Source: JAHELQ01 sp965603365 (GTDB taxonomy: Bacteria; Acidobacteriota; Aminicenantia; UBA2199). From it: DNA of 25,517 nucleotides. Position 1 is the stretch's first letter, and each line of letters opens with the position of its first letter. Shown here piece by piece: positions 19,101 to 25,517 of this stretch. The position numbers and the translations under genes were made by a program. The stretch spans positions 1-25,517 of the forward strand of contig CBFDCR010000072.1 in NCBI GenBank assembly GCA_965603365.1. The letters run 5' to 3'. The notes beneath the pieces were generated by a model. It did no database searches, was not told the origin of the DNA, and saw only the letters and a program-made list of their open reading frames with translations.

Positions 19101-20520
19101 GAAATTTATCCCGATAAAGGCGGCGGGCGAAAAAAAATACTATGTGCTGTCATCGGCCCAAAAGAGAATGTATTTTCTCCAGCAGATGGACCCGGGAAAC
19201 GTAAATTATAATATGCTCCGGGTAATACCCTTGGACCCGGAGATAGAGAGGGAAAGGTTGGAAGAGACTTTCAGGAAGCTTATAGACCGGCATGAGAGTC
19301 TCAGGACCTCGTTCGCATTGGTCGACGATCAGCCTGTTCAGAAAATTCACGATAAGGCCGGATTCTGGATCGATTATTACGACTTAAGTCCAGGTGGAGG
19401 CAGCGGCACGGGATCGTATAGGGCAGTTGGTACAACCAGAGATGCGGTAAGGGAAATAATAAAAGATTTTGTGAAGCCCTTTGATTTGAGTAAGGCGCCT
19501 TTCTTGAGGGTCGGCCTGATCAATACAGGGGAGAGTCGGAATGTGCTGATCGTGGATATGCATCATATCATATCGGATGGGCTCTCCCTGGATTTGATGG
19601 AAAAGGATCTGTTGGCCCTCTATTATGAAAGAGATCTGCCGGAGCTGCGGCTTCAATACAAAGATTACTCGGAATGGCAGGCTGGTGTCGAACAGAAGAG
19701 AGTGCTACAGAACCAGGAGGAATACTGGCTGAGAAGATACGCCGGTCAATTGCCGGTACTTCATTTACCTACCGATTTTAAGAGACCGATAATGCAGAGC
19801 TTTGCTGGCAATAGGCTGGCTTTTGAGATTGACAGGGAAGTGACAAAATCATTAAAAGAGCTGGCAAAATACCGGGATGTGACCATGTTTATGCTTCTAT
19901 TCACCTTCTTTAACATCTTGCTGACCAGGCTTTCAGGCCAATCGGATGTAGTTGTGGGCACGCCGGTAGCTGGCCGCCGGCACGCGGACCTGGAAAATAT
20001 AATCGGTATGTTTGTAAATACCCTGGCTATCAAAAGTGAGATGTCAACTGAACAAACCTTTGGCGAATTGCTAAAGAATTTAAAACAGAATATCCTGGAA
20101 GCTTTTGAGAATCAGGATTACCCATTTGAAGATCTGGTTGAAAAAATATCAACAACCCGAGATACCAGCCGTAATCCCATATTTGATGTGGCCTTTAGCT
20201 TCCAGGACCAGGATGGGGTGCCGGTGCCCGACCAGCTTCGTTCATTTTATTACAATGAGAACCTGACATCCAAGTTTGATATGACCTTAGCGGGCGCAGA
20301 GGCCGATGGGAAACTATTGTTTGCCGTCGAATATTGTACAAAATTGTTTAAAGCAGATACGATAAAACGATTCGTCGGTTATTTTAAAGATATCATCCAG
20401 GCGGTGCGGCAAAGAGAGGATATACGACTCAAGGATATAAAAATATCTCATGAACTGGCCGATTCCCGCTCCAGTGTCGTTCAAGGGATAGACGAGGCAT
20501 TTAGTTTCGGAGAAAAATAG
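13165..20520 (+). CDS. NRPS with radical SAM/B12-like insert: half-C, A-N, rSAM, B12-like, A-C, C*, A-remnant, T, C
   Basis: The 2451-residue protein starts at ATG 13165 with AAGGAG at 13151-13156. Order: C-terminal condensation lobe (~10-250, no HHxxxDG); adenylation N-part with A2 LKAGGLYLPIDP (~327); radical SAM domain with C431-x3-C435-x2-C438 (GCPYHCIYC); B12-binding-like domain (~745-910, VAGGPHATG); adenylation from A3 YTSGSMGKPKG (~950) to A10 GGKIDRNAL (~1278). No carrier follows. Instead there is a linker, a condensation domain with HHIISDV (His1485), then only the C-terminal adenylation subdomain (~1801-1887), a carrier (VGGQSLK, Ser1937) and a full condensation domain (HHIISDG, His2133). 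The protein therefore has one usable adenylation core and one carrier. The hand-read code D-A-E-D-I-G-T-V-C-K has acidic residues that suggest a basic substrate such as Lys; this is weak. It ends EAFSFGEK. Domain calls are firm; how the parts cooperate is inferred. Confidence 0.95.
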   Translation: MNDLHERTIIDRYWLSRLSGNLPGIRLPLLPGRKEAEGLERGQLQQEIPPFISARLQEICRDSDLALFIFFLSGLYIAVHKYTGVDDLVIGTIPPKKEGVKDKIVLCRNRISGGLTLKETVERVKQNVLKDFNYADYSFGAIYQKLLTRSSLDTLDVFNIAFIYDKCQNKSKMLNQFDLVVVLSAVEDRLIIQAEYNSGLYTGEMIQAFCRNLIHIFDNIREKLDEAVSEIGIAGPDEVQRFSGFNNRETAYPQDKTIQTLFEEQVDRTPDNTALVFEDKQCTYRKLNERANRLARMLRAGEVRPGTIVAIMLERSADMVIALLAVLKAGGLYLPIDPAAPENRVLAMLKDSEAPVLLTRSDIVQKFSFNALKSRTMTPIEPKVTPSRRRITSMDDLPLADRSLVDYEKYHRCLGYAGVKNSISLETTRGCPYHCIYCHKIFPKKQVSRSAGNIFAEVWYYYNLGVRRFTIIDDIFNLNVKNSSEFFKLIIKNRLKLQLFFSAGLRGDILTRDYIDLMIEAGTVGLAPALETASPRLQRLIKKNLHIEKLRDNIEYICKKHPGVILELFIMHGFPTETEEEARLTMDFVKSIKWLHFPYINILRIYANTQMEALAVRQGISREAIVRSEDLAWHQLPETLPFKRSFTVQYQTDFLYEYFLLTERLLQVLPHQMKLLTEDELVQKYNSYLPVDINSFGDLLQFMKIGKNEVAGSSFLEEDYSAIPDFNGKVREYSSRIEPAEGALKILLLDLNLFFSGEKAMLYDLVDEPLGLIRLMTYLNRQFGSKIEGKIAKSRIDFNSYGELKTLLHEFRPDVIGVRTVTFYRAFFQKTVALIRQWGIDVPIVAGGPHATGNYKTVLRDRNVDLVVLGEGELAFSELIEKCIGNGGRLPVEEVLEGIAGLAYFPAKQTLINDFDRQIMMLDAVDEVLSKEAGDNPVNINQPPDPAYIIYTSGSMGKPKGVMVEHRNVVAYLTAFLREFDLSAQDVVIQQASFTFDAFVEEVYPILSRGGKLVLPRKNEILDIHLLAGLIDKNNVTVIDCSPLLLNELNKVKLTGSVRTLISGGDVLKEAYVDHFLKVGKLSVYNTYGPTETTVCVTYYRCSAPEQTNIFIGKPISNYKVFILDKSNKLVPLGVAGELCVAGVGLARGYLNAGDLTGDKFVDNPFGKGRLYRTGDLVRWLPDGNLEFLGRLDHQVQVRGFRIEPGEIEARLRNHPEIEAALVIDRQDKTGEKYLCSYIVSEKTITTSELRDHLARHLPDYMLPAHFVRLEKIPRTPGGKIDRNALPEPSLDSGVLPYISEKMLENFEVALFSHQPVNVISLSDTADKIGLNMQKEMTVLQQYAALDGKEYFPLSHPQKRIYYAEKTYPDTGCENLAFTMKYRGELDEGFLQEAVNHVLMKYEELRLRIVEIEQGHSIEPAQYISAHREYRLDCLDFSSQTNGAALAEWIDNTTWQPFHLIDHDLFYFAFVKFNDKESGLYIKLHHIISDVWTFNLLFSDIDRVYEKLQAGKAVEDSPAPSYRQYIFAERAYLTSPQAKNDVKFWQETIFPLPAEAALSFRQGDSANIKSGVSRLLVPDDVRTGLKEYIKNNNTSLYKLLLSALAIYIARVTALDDFIVGGVNHNRANDIIYKEMAGIFVSIFPIRLKIEAAVRFRDFVEKVGKDLNHIVKNHQRFPFDILAAELREKTGIDPGFLLNIFLIGHPDLPEEKYKIEHRFQGYEPNPLTIHINFSNKDIYGQLELEWDYQLELFTDSDVVRIHRNLMNILADVLRHPDKKLSEIEPLSPEEKGNIQARMNESRVNLGEIENCLLEHGDIGKAAVVLRKEAGRNPYLCAFIESEKDLIEAELLSYLSPKLPQQAIPARYIRLEKTPYMLNGRVNRKLLEMIGLDTGVDTGYNGPRDEVENKLAEIWSEVLTIDKSKISIATNFFEVGGQSLKATILLAKIHKEFQVKVPMAEVFKRPTIKGLGAYIKESKEEKFIPIKAAGEKKYYVLSSAQKRMYFLQQMDPGNVNYNMLRVIPLDPEIERERLEETFRKLIDRHESLRTSFALVDDQPVQKIHDKAGFWIDYYDLSPGGGSGTGSYRAVGTTRDAVREIIKDFVKPFDLSKAPFLRVGLINTGESRNVLIVDMHHIISDGLSLDLMEKDLLALYYERDLPELRLQYKDYSEWQAGVEQKRVLQNQEEYWLRRYAGQLPVLHLPTDFKRPIMQSFAGNRLAFEIDREVTKSLKELAKYRDVTMFMLLFTFFNILLTRLSGQSDVVVGTPVAGRRHADLENIIGMFVNTLAIKSEMSTEQTFGELLKNLKQNILEAFENQDYPFEDLVEKISTTRDTSRNPIFDVAFSFQDQDGVPVPDQLRSFYYNENLTSKFDMTLAGAEADGKLLFAVEYCTKLFKADTIKRFVGYFKDIIQAVRQREDIRLKDIKISHELADSRSSVVQGIDEAFSFGEK
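14281..15930 (+). other. Radical SAM plus B12-binding-like insert between A2 and A3 of an adenylation domain
   Basis: About 550 residues interrupt the adenylation fold. Left edge: normal adenylation sequence ends near VLLTRSDIVQKF. Right edge: it resumes near VNINQPPDPAYIIYTSGS. The first part is a radical SAM domain (TTRGCPYHCIYC, IIDDIFNLN, FIMHGFPTETEEE). The second is a Rossmann-like domain of the kind that precedes radical SAM domains in class B enzymes (KILLLDLNLFF, FRPDVIGVRTVTF, VAGGPHATG, VVLGEGE). The order is therefore reversed from the usual B12-then-rSAM plan. The expected role is modification, such as methylation, of the amino acid handled by this module; this is inferred from position only. 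Confidence 0.85.
18565..18825 (+). other. Remnant adenylation domain: C-terminal subdomain only
   Basis: After the condensation domain the sequence reaches the usual pre-adenylation linker (SPEEKGNIQARMNESR) and passes directly into VNLGEIENCLLEHG, the end of motif A8. Motifs A1 to A7, about 400 residues, are missing without any frame loss. The A10 equivalent reads NGRVNRKLL, with Arg at the position of the catalytic Lys. It cannot activate an amino acid by itself. It may remain as a structural link to the carrier that follows. Confidence 0.85.
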
Positions 20521-20522
20521 TG

Positions 20523-20528
20523 AAGGAA
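20523..20528 (+). promoter_or_regulatory. Ribosome binding site favouring ATG 20535
   Basis: AAGGAA lies 6 bases before ATG 20535. An in-frame GTG at 20520, overlapping the TAG of the previous gene, also has a plausible GGAG at 20509-20512. Translational coupling from either start is likely. Confidence 0.5.
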
Positions 20529-20534
20529 ATAGAT

Positions 20535-23500
20535 ATGGAAAGTAGGGTAGCCCCGGATCAATTAAAGATCGCTGCCGCTCATAAGGAGAAAGAGGAGCGT
20601 TATTGGTTAAAAAAACTAGCGGGAGAACTGGTAAAGACCAGCCTACCTGATGATCCCAATCTAAACCGTAAACCGGTGGGCACAGGTTCCGACGGGCCCG
20701 GCGTGTTCACATTCAGGCTTGATGACGAACTGTTTTTGAAGTTAATAAATTTGAGCAGCGGCGCCGATATTAAGCTCTATATGATCCTGGTCACGGGAGT
20801 GACGGCGTTATTAAATCGGTACACCGGCAGCGACGATATTGTCATGGGCGCGCCGATATTTAAACCCGATGATGAAGACGACCTTATTAATACGATCCTG
20901 GTCATCCGCAATCGGTTTTCAGGCAGTATGAGTTTTAAGGAGTTGTTGTTGCAGGTCAGGCAGACGATTATTGAAGCCAATGAAAACCGGAACTATCCCC
21001 TCGAGATATTGATGGACAAACTGGACATTTATTCTGCGGATAAGGATTTTCCCTTATTCGATATTTCTGTTGTCCTCGAAAATATCCAGCATAAAAAATT
21101 TATCGCCCGGGTAAGCCATAATATGCTCTTCTCTTTCTTGAGATCAGGCCAATGCCTCGAGGGGGAATTGCAGTACAACCCACTGCGCTATCATGAAACC
21201 ACAGTCGAAAGAGTTCTTTCTCATTTCTCCCGCCTGTTGACGGGTGCTCTCTCCGCCCCCGATTCACCGCTCTCCTGTGTAGATATACTATCGGAATCGG
21301 AAAAAAAACTGTTGATTCACGATTTTAACGATACCGAAGCCGGTTACCCTGCAGATAAAACGATCCAGCAGTTGTTTGAAGAGCAGGTAGAGGATAGACC
21401 CCATCATATAGCAGTTTTGTATGAGAGTGAGAACCTGAGCTATGGAGGGTTAAATGTTGGAGCCAATCGAATCGCCCGGCTTTTAAGAGGAAAAGGCGTA
21501 GGGCCCGATGAAGTAGTGCCGATTATGGTCGAGCGTTCAATCGTGATGATAAAGGGGCTGCTGGGTATATTGAAGTCGGGGGGCGCCTATTTACCGATCG
21601 ATCCAGACTATCCCGTAGAAAGAATAAAATATATGCTGGAAGATTGTAATGCGGATCTGTTTATTGCCCACCGGCAAGCGATGGATGCAGCCCAATTCAA
21701 GGGCACCATTATAGATTTAAGGGATGAAAAAATCTGGGGGGGGCCGACATACAATTTAACAAGCGTTAATGTTCCCGACAACCTGGCCTATATTATATAT
21801 ACGTCCGGTACCACCGGCAGGCCCAAAGGGGTGATGATAGGGCACAGAAATGTGGTGAGATTGTTGTTCAATGATACATTTTTGTTTGCCTTTGACAGCA
21901 GGGATATCTGGACCATGTTTCATGCCTACAATTTTGATTTTTCAGTGTGGGAAATGTACGGCGCACTGCTGTATGGGGGGAAATTAATCGTGATACCCCG
22001 GATGGTGGCCAGGGACCCGGAGTGTTATTTAAAAATATTGAGAAGGGAAGAGGTGTCGGTATTGAATCAAACGCCCTCGTATTTCTACAATTTGATGAAT
22101 GAAGAGTTGACAGGTCCCACAGCAGGATTGAAGATCAGATATGTAATTTTCGGGGGAGAGGCCTTAAGGCCGATTAAATTAAAAAAATGGCAGGAGAGAT
22201 ATCCCGGGACAAAATTAATCAATATGTTCGGCATAACCGAAACAACGGTCCATGTGACGTATAAGGAGATCGCGGCCCGGGAGATAGAGGGCAATATTAG
22301 CGATATCGGCAGGCCCATTCCCACCTTGAGTGTATGTGTGATGGATAAGAATATGAGGTTGTTACCCATAGGGATTTATGGAGAGCTGTGTGTCGGGGGA
22401 GAGGGAGTGGGCAGAGGCTATCTAAATAGAGGCGAATTGACCGGGGAAAAATTCCTGGAAAATCCTTATAAGCCGGGGCAAAGGCTCTACAAATCGGGAG
22501 ATCTGGTCAGGTGGTTTGCTAATGGCGATATGGAGTATGGCGGTAGAATCGACCATCAGGTGAAGATCAGGGGTTTCCGCATCGAACTGGGGGAGATCGA
22601 AAACCAGCTTTTGGGCCACTTCCCCTTAAAAGAATCGATCGTCGTGATGTCTGAGGATGAAACCGGCGACAGAAAATTGACCGCCTACTGCAGCCTGGAC
22701 CGGGATAGGGCTTTTCCCCTGTGGCAGTTATTAAATTTCCAGAGGAGAGGCCTGCATACCGATAAATCGCAGTATGAATTGCCCAACGGCCTGCCGGTTT
22801 TTTATCTTAATCGCCACGAAACCGATTTTATGTATGATGAAATATTTGAAAAGAATACCTACTTAAAACATGGGATCCGATTGGATGAAGGCGCCTGTGT
22901 ATTTGATGTGGGGGCCAATATCGGTTTTTTTTCGATTTTTGTCAGCCAGGTCGTCAAAGATGCCGACATTTATGCCTTTGAACCCATCCCGACTGTTTAT
23001 GAATACCTCTCCCTCAACGCCTCGATATATTGTAAGAGAGCCAGGCTGTTTGAGCTTGGCATTTCGTCGGAAATAGGGGAGGCGGTCTTCACCTATTATC
23101 CCCATGCATCTGTCTTATCAGGAGCTTTTGCCGATGGTGATGAGGAGAGGAAAACGGTGGAGGCCTTCATCCGCAATCAGAAATATTCAGGACAAGAGGA
23201 GGATGATTTATCGGCAGATCAACTGGACGAGCTCTTAGATAACCGATTGTCCTACTCCCGGTTGAGGTGTGCCGTGAAAACGCTTTCACAGGTCATCCGG
23301 GAGAAAGGGGTACAGAGAATCGACCTCTTGAAGATAGACGTTGAGAAGGGCGAGGTCGATGTACTGCAGGGTATTCTGGCAGAAGACTGGCGGAAGATTA
23401 AACAGATCGTAATCGAGGTGCATAATGTGGGAGGACGTCTGGAATGGATCGCGGACCTGCTTGAGAATAAAGGCTATGAGGTTTTGGTGGAGCAGGATGA

Positions 23501-25517
23501 GACCCTGCAAAACACGGAAATTTATATGCTCTACGCCAGGCTGCCGGTGGTCAATGAGTCGCTTAAAGGCCGGATCTCTGCCGCGGCCGTTAGTTGGTAT
23601 AGTGAGGAGACCTTGAAAGGGGACATGCGCAGAATCTTGAAGGAAAGGTTGCCCGAGTACATGATTCCCTCGGCCTTTGTTTTACTGGATACTTTCCCGT
23701 TGACGGCCAATGGCAAGATAGATAGGAAGGCACTGCCTCTTCCTGAAATAAAAGCGGGCACGCATAGTAAACCGAGAAATACACGGGAGAAAAGATTGGC
23801 GGCAGTGTGGGCCGACGTACTAAAAATAGACAGTTGTGTCATCGGTATAGATGAAAACTTTTTTGAGTTGGGAGGCCATTCGTTAAAGGCAATCAACCTG
23901 ATATCCAGGCTGCATAAAGAATTTGATGTGAAAATTCCGCTGGCGGATTTGTTTAGAACTCCCACCATTAAGGGATTGGCGGAATACCTGGAACCTAAGG
24001 TTAAGGAGAAGTATGCCTCCATAAGATCCGTGGAGGAGAGGGAATACTATACGCTTTCATCATCCCAGAAGAGGCTCTACATCCTGCAGCAGATGGATCA
24101 AAAGGGCATGGGTTACAATATGCCCCGGGCGATGGGACTGCCGGCAGGAGTCGATAGGCAGAAATTGGCGCAAGCCTTTACACAATTAATCCTCCGGCAC
24201 GAGAGCCTGAGAACCTCCTTTCAGACAGTAGATGATGAACCGGTACAGAGGATTGGGGCTGCTGCACCATTTAAGATAGAGTATTACGAAACAGAGGATA
24301 GAGGCCAGGCTTATGCCGGTATTATAGAAGATTTTGTCCGGCCCTTTGATTTGTCCAGCCCCCCCCTGCTGCGAGCGGGTTTGATCGGGATCGATGACAG
24401 CAGGTATATATTGATGGCGGACATGCACCATATTATCTGCGACGGCGTATCCATGGATTTACTGGTCAAAGATTTCACTTCGTTTTATTCTAACAGGGAG
24501 TTACCGGGGCTGCGTATTCAGTACCGGGATTTTAGCGAATGGCAGCAGCGGTGGGATATTAAAGAAGAATTAAAAAAGCAGGAACGATTCTGGTCGGAAG
24601 TATTCTCCGGGGAGTTACCGGTGTTGGATATATACACGGACTATCCGAGGCCTGCTCTTCAGGGTTTTGAGGGCAGTAAATTGAATTTTGAAATAAGTGC
24701 TGAACAGGTAAATGCCTTACGGGAACTGGCAATGAAAGAGGAAGCCACGCTGTTCATGCTGCTGCTGGCGATTTTTAAGGTGCTGCTGTACCATATCAGC
24801 GGCCAGGAGGATATCGTGGTGGGTACGCCCACAGCGGGTCGTCGTCATGCAGACCTTGAGGGTATCATCGGCATGTTTGTCAATACGCTGGCATTAAGGA
24901 ATTACCCGGGGGGAGATCGTCCATTCGGGGAATTTTTAAAAGAGCTGAGGGAACGTACATTGGCCGCCTTCGATAACCAGGAATATCAGTTTGAAGACCT
25001 GGTGGAAAAGGTGGCAGTAAACAGGGACGTCGGTCGCAACCCGGTATTTGATGTGATGTTTGTATTGCAGAACCTGGGGCAGGAGGCGGCTGAGATAACG
25101 GAACCAGGGATGTGGGCACAGATTGAGGCACTTGATTATGCCAATCGGGTGTCCAGGTTTGATTTGACATTGCTGGCCGCAGAGGTGGACGGCCGCCTAT
25201 GGTTGTCCTTTGAATACTGCACGAAATTGTTTAACCAGGATACGGTAGAGAGGTTTGCCGACTATTTCAGAAAGATCACATCTTCTGTTCTGATATCGCC
25301 GCAGGGGAAAATATTGGCGCTGGAAATAGTTTCGGATGAGGAGAGGCAGTGGATTTTGCGTGATTTGAACGATACAAGATCGGTTTACCCGCGGACAAAG
25401 ACGATTCAGCAATTATTCGAGGAACAGGTAGAGATCTGTCCGCATCGAGTCGGTCTTGTTTGCGAAGATAGGCAGTCTACTTACCGGGATTTAAATGAGA
25501 GATCGAACCCATTGGCA
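20535..25517 (+). CDS. NRPS, 3'-partial: half-C, A(Thr)[FkbM-MT], T, C, A(start)
   Basis: The frame stays open to the right edge (1661 codons), so the gene is truncated there. Residues ~20-260 are a C-terminal condensation lobe without HHxxxDG (starts ERYWLKKLAGE). The adenylation domain shows A2 LKSGGAYLPIDP (~345), A3 YTSGTTGRPKG (~421), A4 FDFSVWEMYG (~467), A5 FGITETTVH (~564) and A8 VKIRGFRIELGEIE (~675). An FkbM-type methyltransferase follows (~721-1005), and the fold resumes before A10 NGKIDRKAL (~1058). The carrier has FFELGGHSLK (~1109). A full L-L-type condensation domain follows (LSSSQKRLYILQQ; HHIICDG, His1298), then the first residues of another adenylation domain (TIQQLFEEQVE). 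The hand-read code D-F-W-N-I-G-M-V-H-K equals the standard threonine code. With a methyltransferase between A8 and A9, N-methyl-Thr is predicted. ATG 20535 was chosen for its spacing; GTG 20520 is the alternative. Confidence 0.95.
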   Translation, partial: MESRVAPDQLKIAAAHKEKEERYWLKKLAGELVKTSLPDDPNLNRKPVGTGSDGPGVFTFRLDDELFLKLINLSSGADIKLYMILVTGVTALLNRYTGSDDIVMGAPIFKPDDEDDLINTILVIRNRFSGSMSFKELLLQVRQTIIEANENRNYPLEILMDKLDIYSADKDFPLFDISVVLENIQHKKFIARVSHNMLFSFLRSGQCLEGELQYNPLRYHETTVERVLSHFSRLLTGALSAPDSPLSCVDILSESEKKLLIHDFNDTEAGYPADKTIQQLFEEQVEDRPHHIAVLYESENLSYGGLNVGANRIARLLRGKGVGPDEVVPIMVERSIVMIKGLLGILKSGGAYLPIDPDYPVERIKYMLEDCNADLFIAHRQAMDAAQFKGTIIDLRDEKIWGGPTYNLTSVNVPDNLAYIIYTSGTTGRPKGVMIGHRNVVRLLFNDTFLFAFDSRDIWTMFHAYNFDFSVWEMYGALLYGGKLIVIPRMVARDPECYLKILRREEVSVLNQTPSYFYNLMNEELTGPTAGLKIRYVIFGGEALRPIKLKKWQERYPGTKLINMFGITETTVHVTYKEIAAREIEGNISDIGRPIPTLSVCVMDKNMRLLPIGIYGELCVGGEGVGRGYLNRGELTGEKFLENPYKPGQRLYKSGDLVRWFANGDMEYGGRIDHQVKIRGFRIELGEIENQLLGHFPLKESIVVMSEDETGDRKLTAYCSLDRDRAFPLWQLLNFQRRGLHTDKSQYELPNGLPVFYLNRHETDFMYDEIFEKNTYLKHGIRLDEGACVFDVGANIGFFSIFVSQVVKDADIYAFEPIPTVYEYLSLNASIYCKRARLFELGISSEIGEAVFTYYPHASVLSGAFADGDEERKTVEAFIRNQKYSGQEEDDLSADQLDELLDNRLSYSRLRCAVKTLSQVIREKGVQRIDLLKIDVEKGEVDVLQGILAEDWRKIKQIVIEVHNVGGRLEWIADLLENKGYEVLVEQDETLQNTEIYMLYARLPVVNESLKGRISAAAVSWYSEETLKGDMRRILKERLPEYMIPSAFVLLDTFPLTANGKIDRKALPLPEIKAGTHSKPRNTREKRLAAVWADVLKIDSCVIGIDENFFELGGHSLKAINLISRLHKEFDVKIPLADLFRTPTIKGLAEYLEPKVKEKYASIRSVEEREYYTLSSSQKRLYILQQMDQKGMGYNMPRAMGLPAGVDRQKLAQAFTQLILRHESLRTSFQTVDDEPVQRIGAAAPFKIEYYETEDRGQAYAGIIEDFVRPFDLSSPPLLRAGLIGIDDSRYILMADMHHIICDGVSMDLLVKDFTSFYSNRELPGLRIQYRDFSEWQQRWDIKEELKKQERFWSEVFSGELPVLDIYTDYPRPALQGFEGSKLNFEISAEQVNALRELAMKEEATLFMLLLAIFKVLLYHISGQEDIVVGTPTAGRRHADLEGIIGMFVNTLALRNYPGGDRPFGEFLKELRERTLAAFDNQEYQFEDLVEKVAVNRDVGRNPVFDVMFVLQNLGQEAAEITEPGMWAQIEALDYANRVSRFDLTLLAAEVDGRLWLSFEYCTKLFNQDTVERFADYFRKITSSVLISPQGKILALEIVSDEERQWILRDLNDTRSVYPRTKTIQQLFEEQVEICPHRVGLVCEDRQSTYRDLNERSNPLA
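22695..23550 (+). other. FkbM-family methyltransferase domain inserted between A8 and A9
   Basis: The SAM-binding loop FDVGANIGFFS (near 22900) and the FkbM signature LLKIDVEKGEVDVLQGI (near 23330) are both present. The opening LPNGLPVFYLNRHETDF matches the start of free-standing FkbM-like proteins, so a whole enzyme was inserted. Adenylation sequence is continuous on both sides (ELGEIE before; LPEYMIPSAFV after). A8-A9 is the usual place for backbone N-methylation, but the resident family there is usually another class I type. Confidence 0.85.

Noticed and set aside
11460..24900. Long DNA repeats among condensation domains (GRRHADLE region in three genes)
   Set aside because: These are ordinary paralogous domains with many differences at the DNA level, not exact repeats or mobile elements.
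1..25517. CRISPR arrays, tRNA/rRNA genes, insertion sequences
   Set aside because: Nothing resembling direct-repeat arrays, structural RNA genes or transposases was seen. Coding sequence fills nearly the whole window.

Overview
This window is the interior of a nonribosomal peptide synthetase (NRPS) biosynthetic cluster. Seven genes lie on the + strand with gaps of about 10-70 bases or an overlap, so they read as one operon running off both edges. No promoter, terminator, transporter, thioesterase, MbtH protein or phosphopantetheinyl transferase is visible. The host looks like an uncultured Gram-negative-type bacterium of moderate GC. From the style of the NRPS and radical SAM proteins I would guess Acidobacteriota/'Candidatus Aminicenantes' or a deltaproteobacterial relative, but nothing in the window proves the phylum.

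Layout: (1) 1-4725, the end of an NRPS: methyltransferase end, adenylation (Cys-like code), carrier, epimerase, condensation. (2, 3) 4736-6421 and 6440-8047, two paralogous PhpK-like cobalamin/radical SAM proteins. (4) 8090-12016, a one-module NRPS with an Asp-like code. (5) 12063-13094, an ATP-pyrophosphatase of the N-acetyl-sugar amidotransferase (WbpG/PseA) type. (6) 13165-20520, a 2451-residue NRPS whose adenylation domain is split by a radical SAM plus B12-binding-like insert and whose next module has lost its adenylation core. (7) 20535 to the right edge, an NRPS with a Thr-code adenylation domain split by an FkbM-type methyltransferase.

Read colinearly, the visible modules would give D-Cys-like (possibly S-methylated) - Asp-like - residue X (possibly basic, possibly modified by radical chemistry) - N-methyl-Thr - further residues. 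The two free-standing radical SAM proteins and the ATP-pyrophosphatase are candidate tailoring enzymes.

The most unusual features are these. The radical SAM/B12-like unit sits inside an adenylation domain between motifs A2 and A3, in reversed domain order. The same protein has a module layout of A, C, A-remnant, T, C. All three complete NRPS N-termini begin with only the C-terminal lobe of a condensation domain, while the preceding synthetases end in a whole one. A short acidic/aromatic C-terminal tail (F-x-F or F-x-Y) recurs on three NRPSs and one of the two radical SAM proteins, which suggests a docking or assembly tag.
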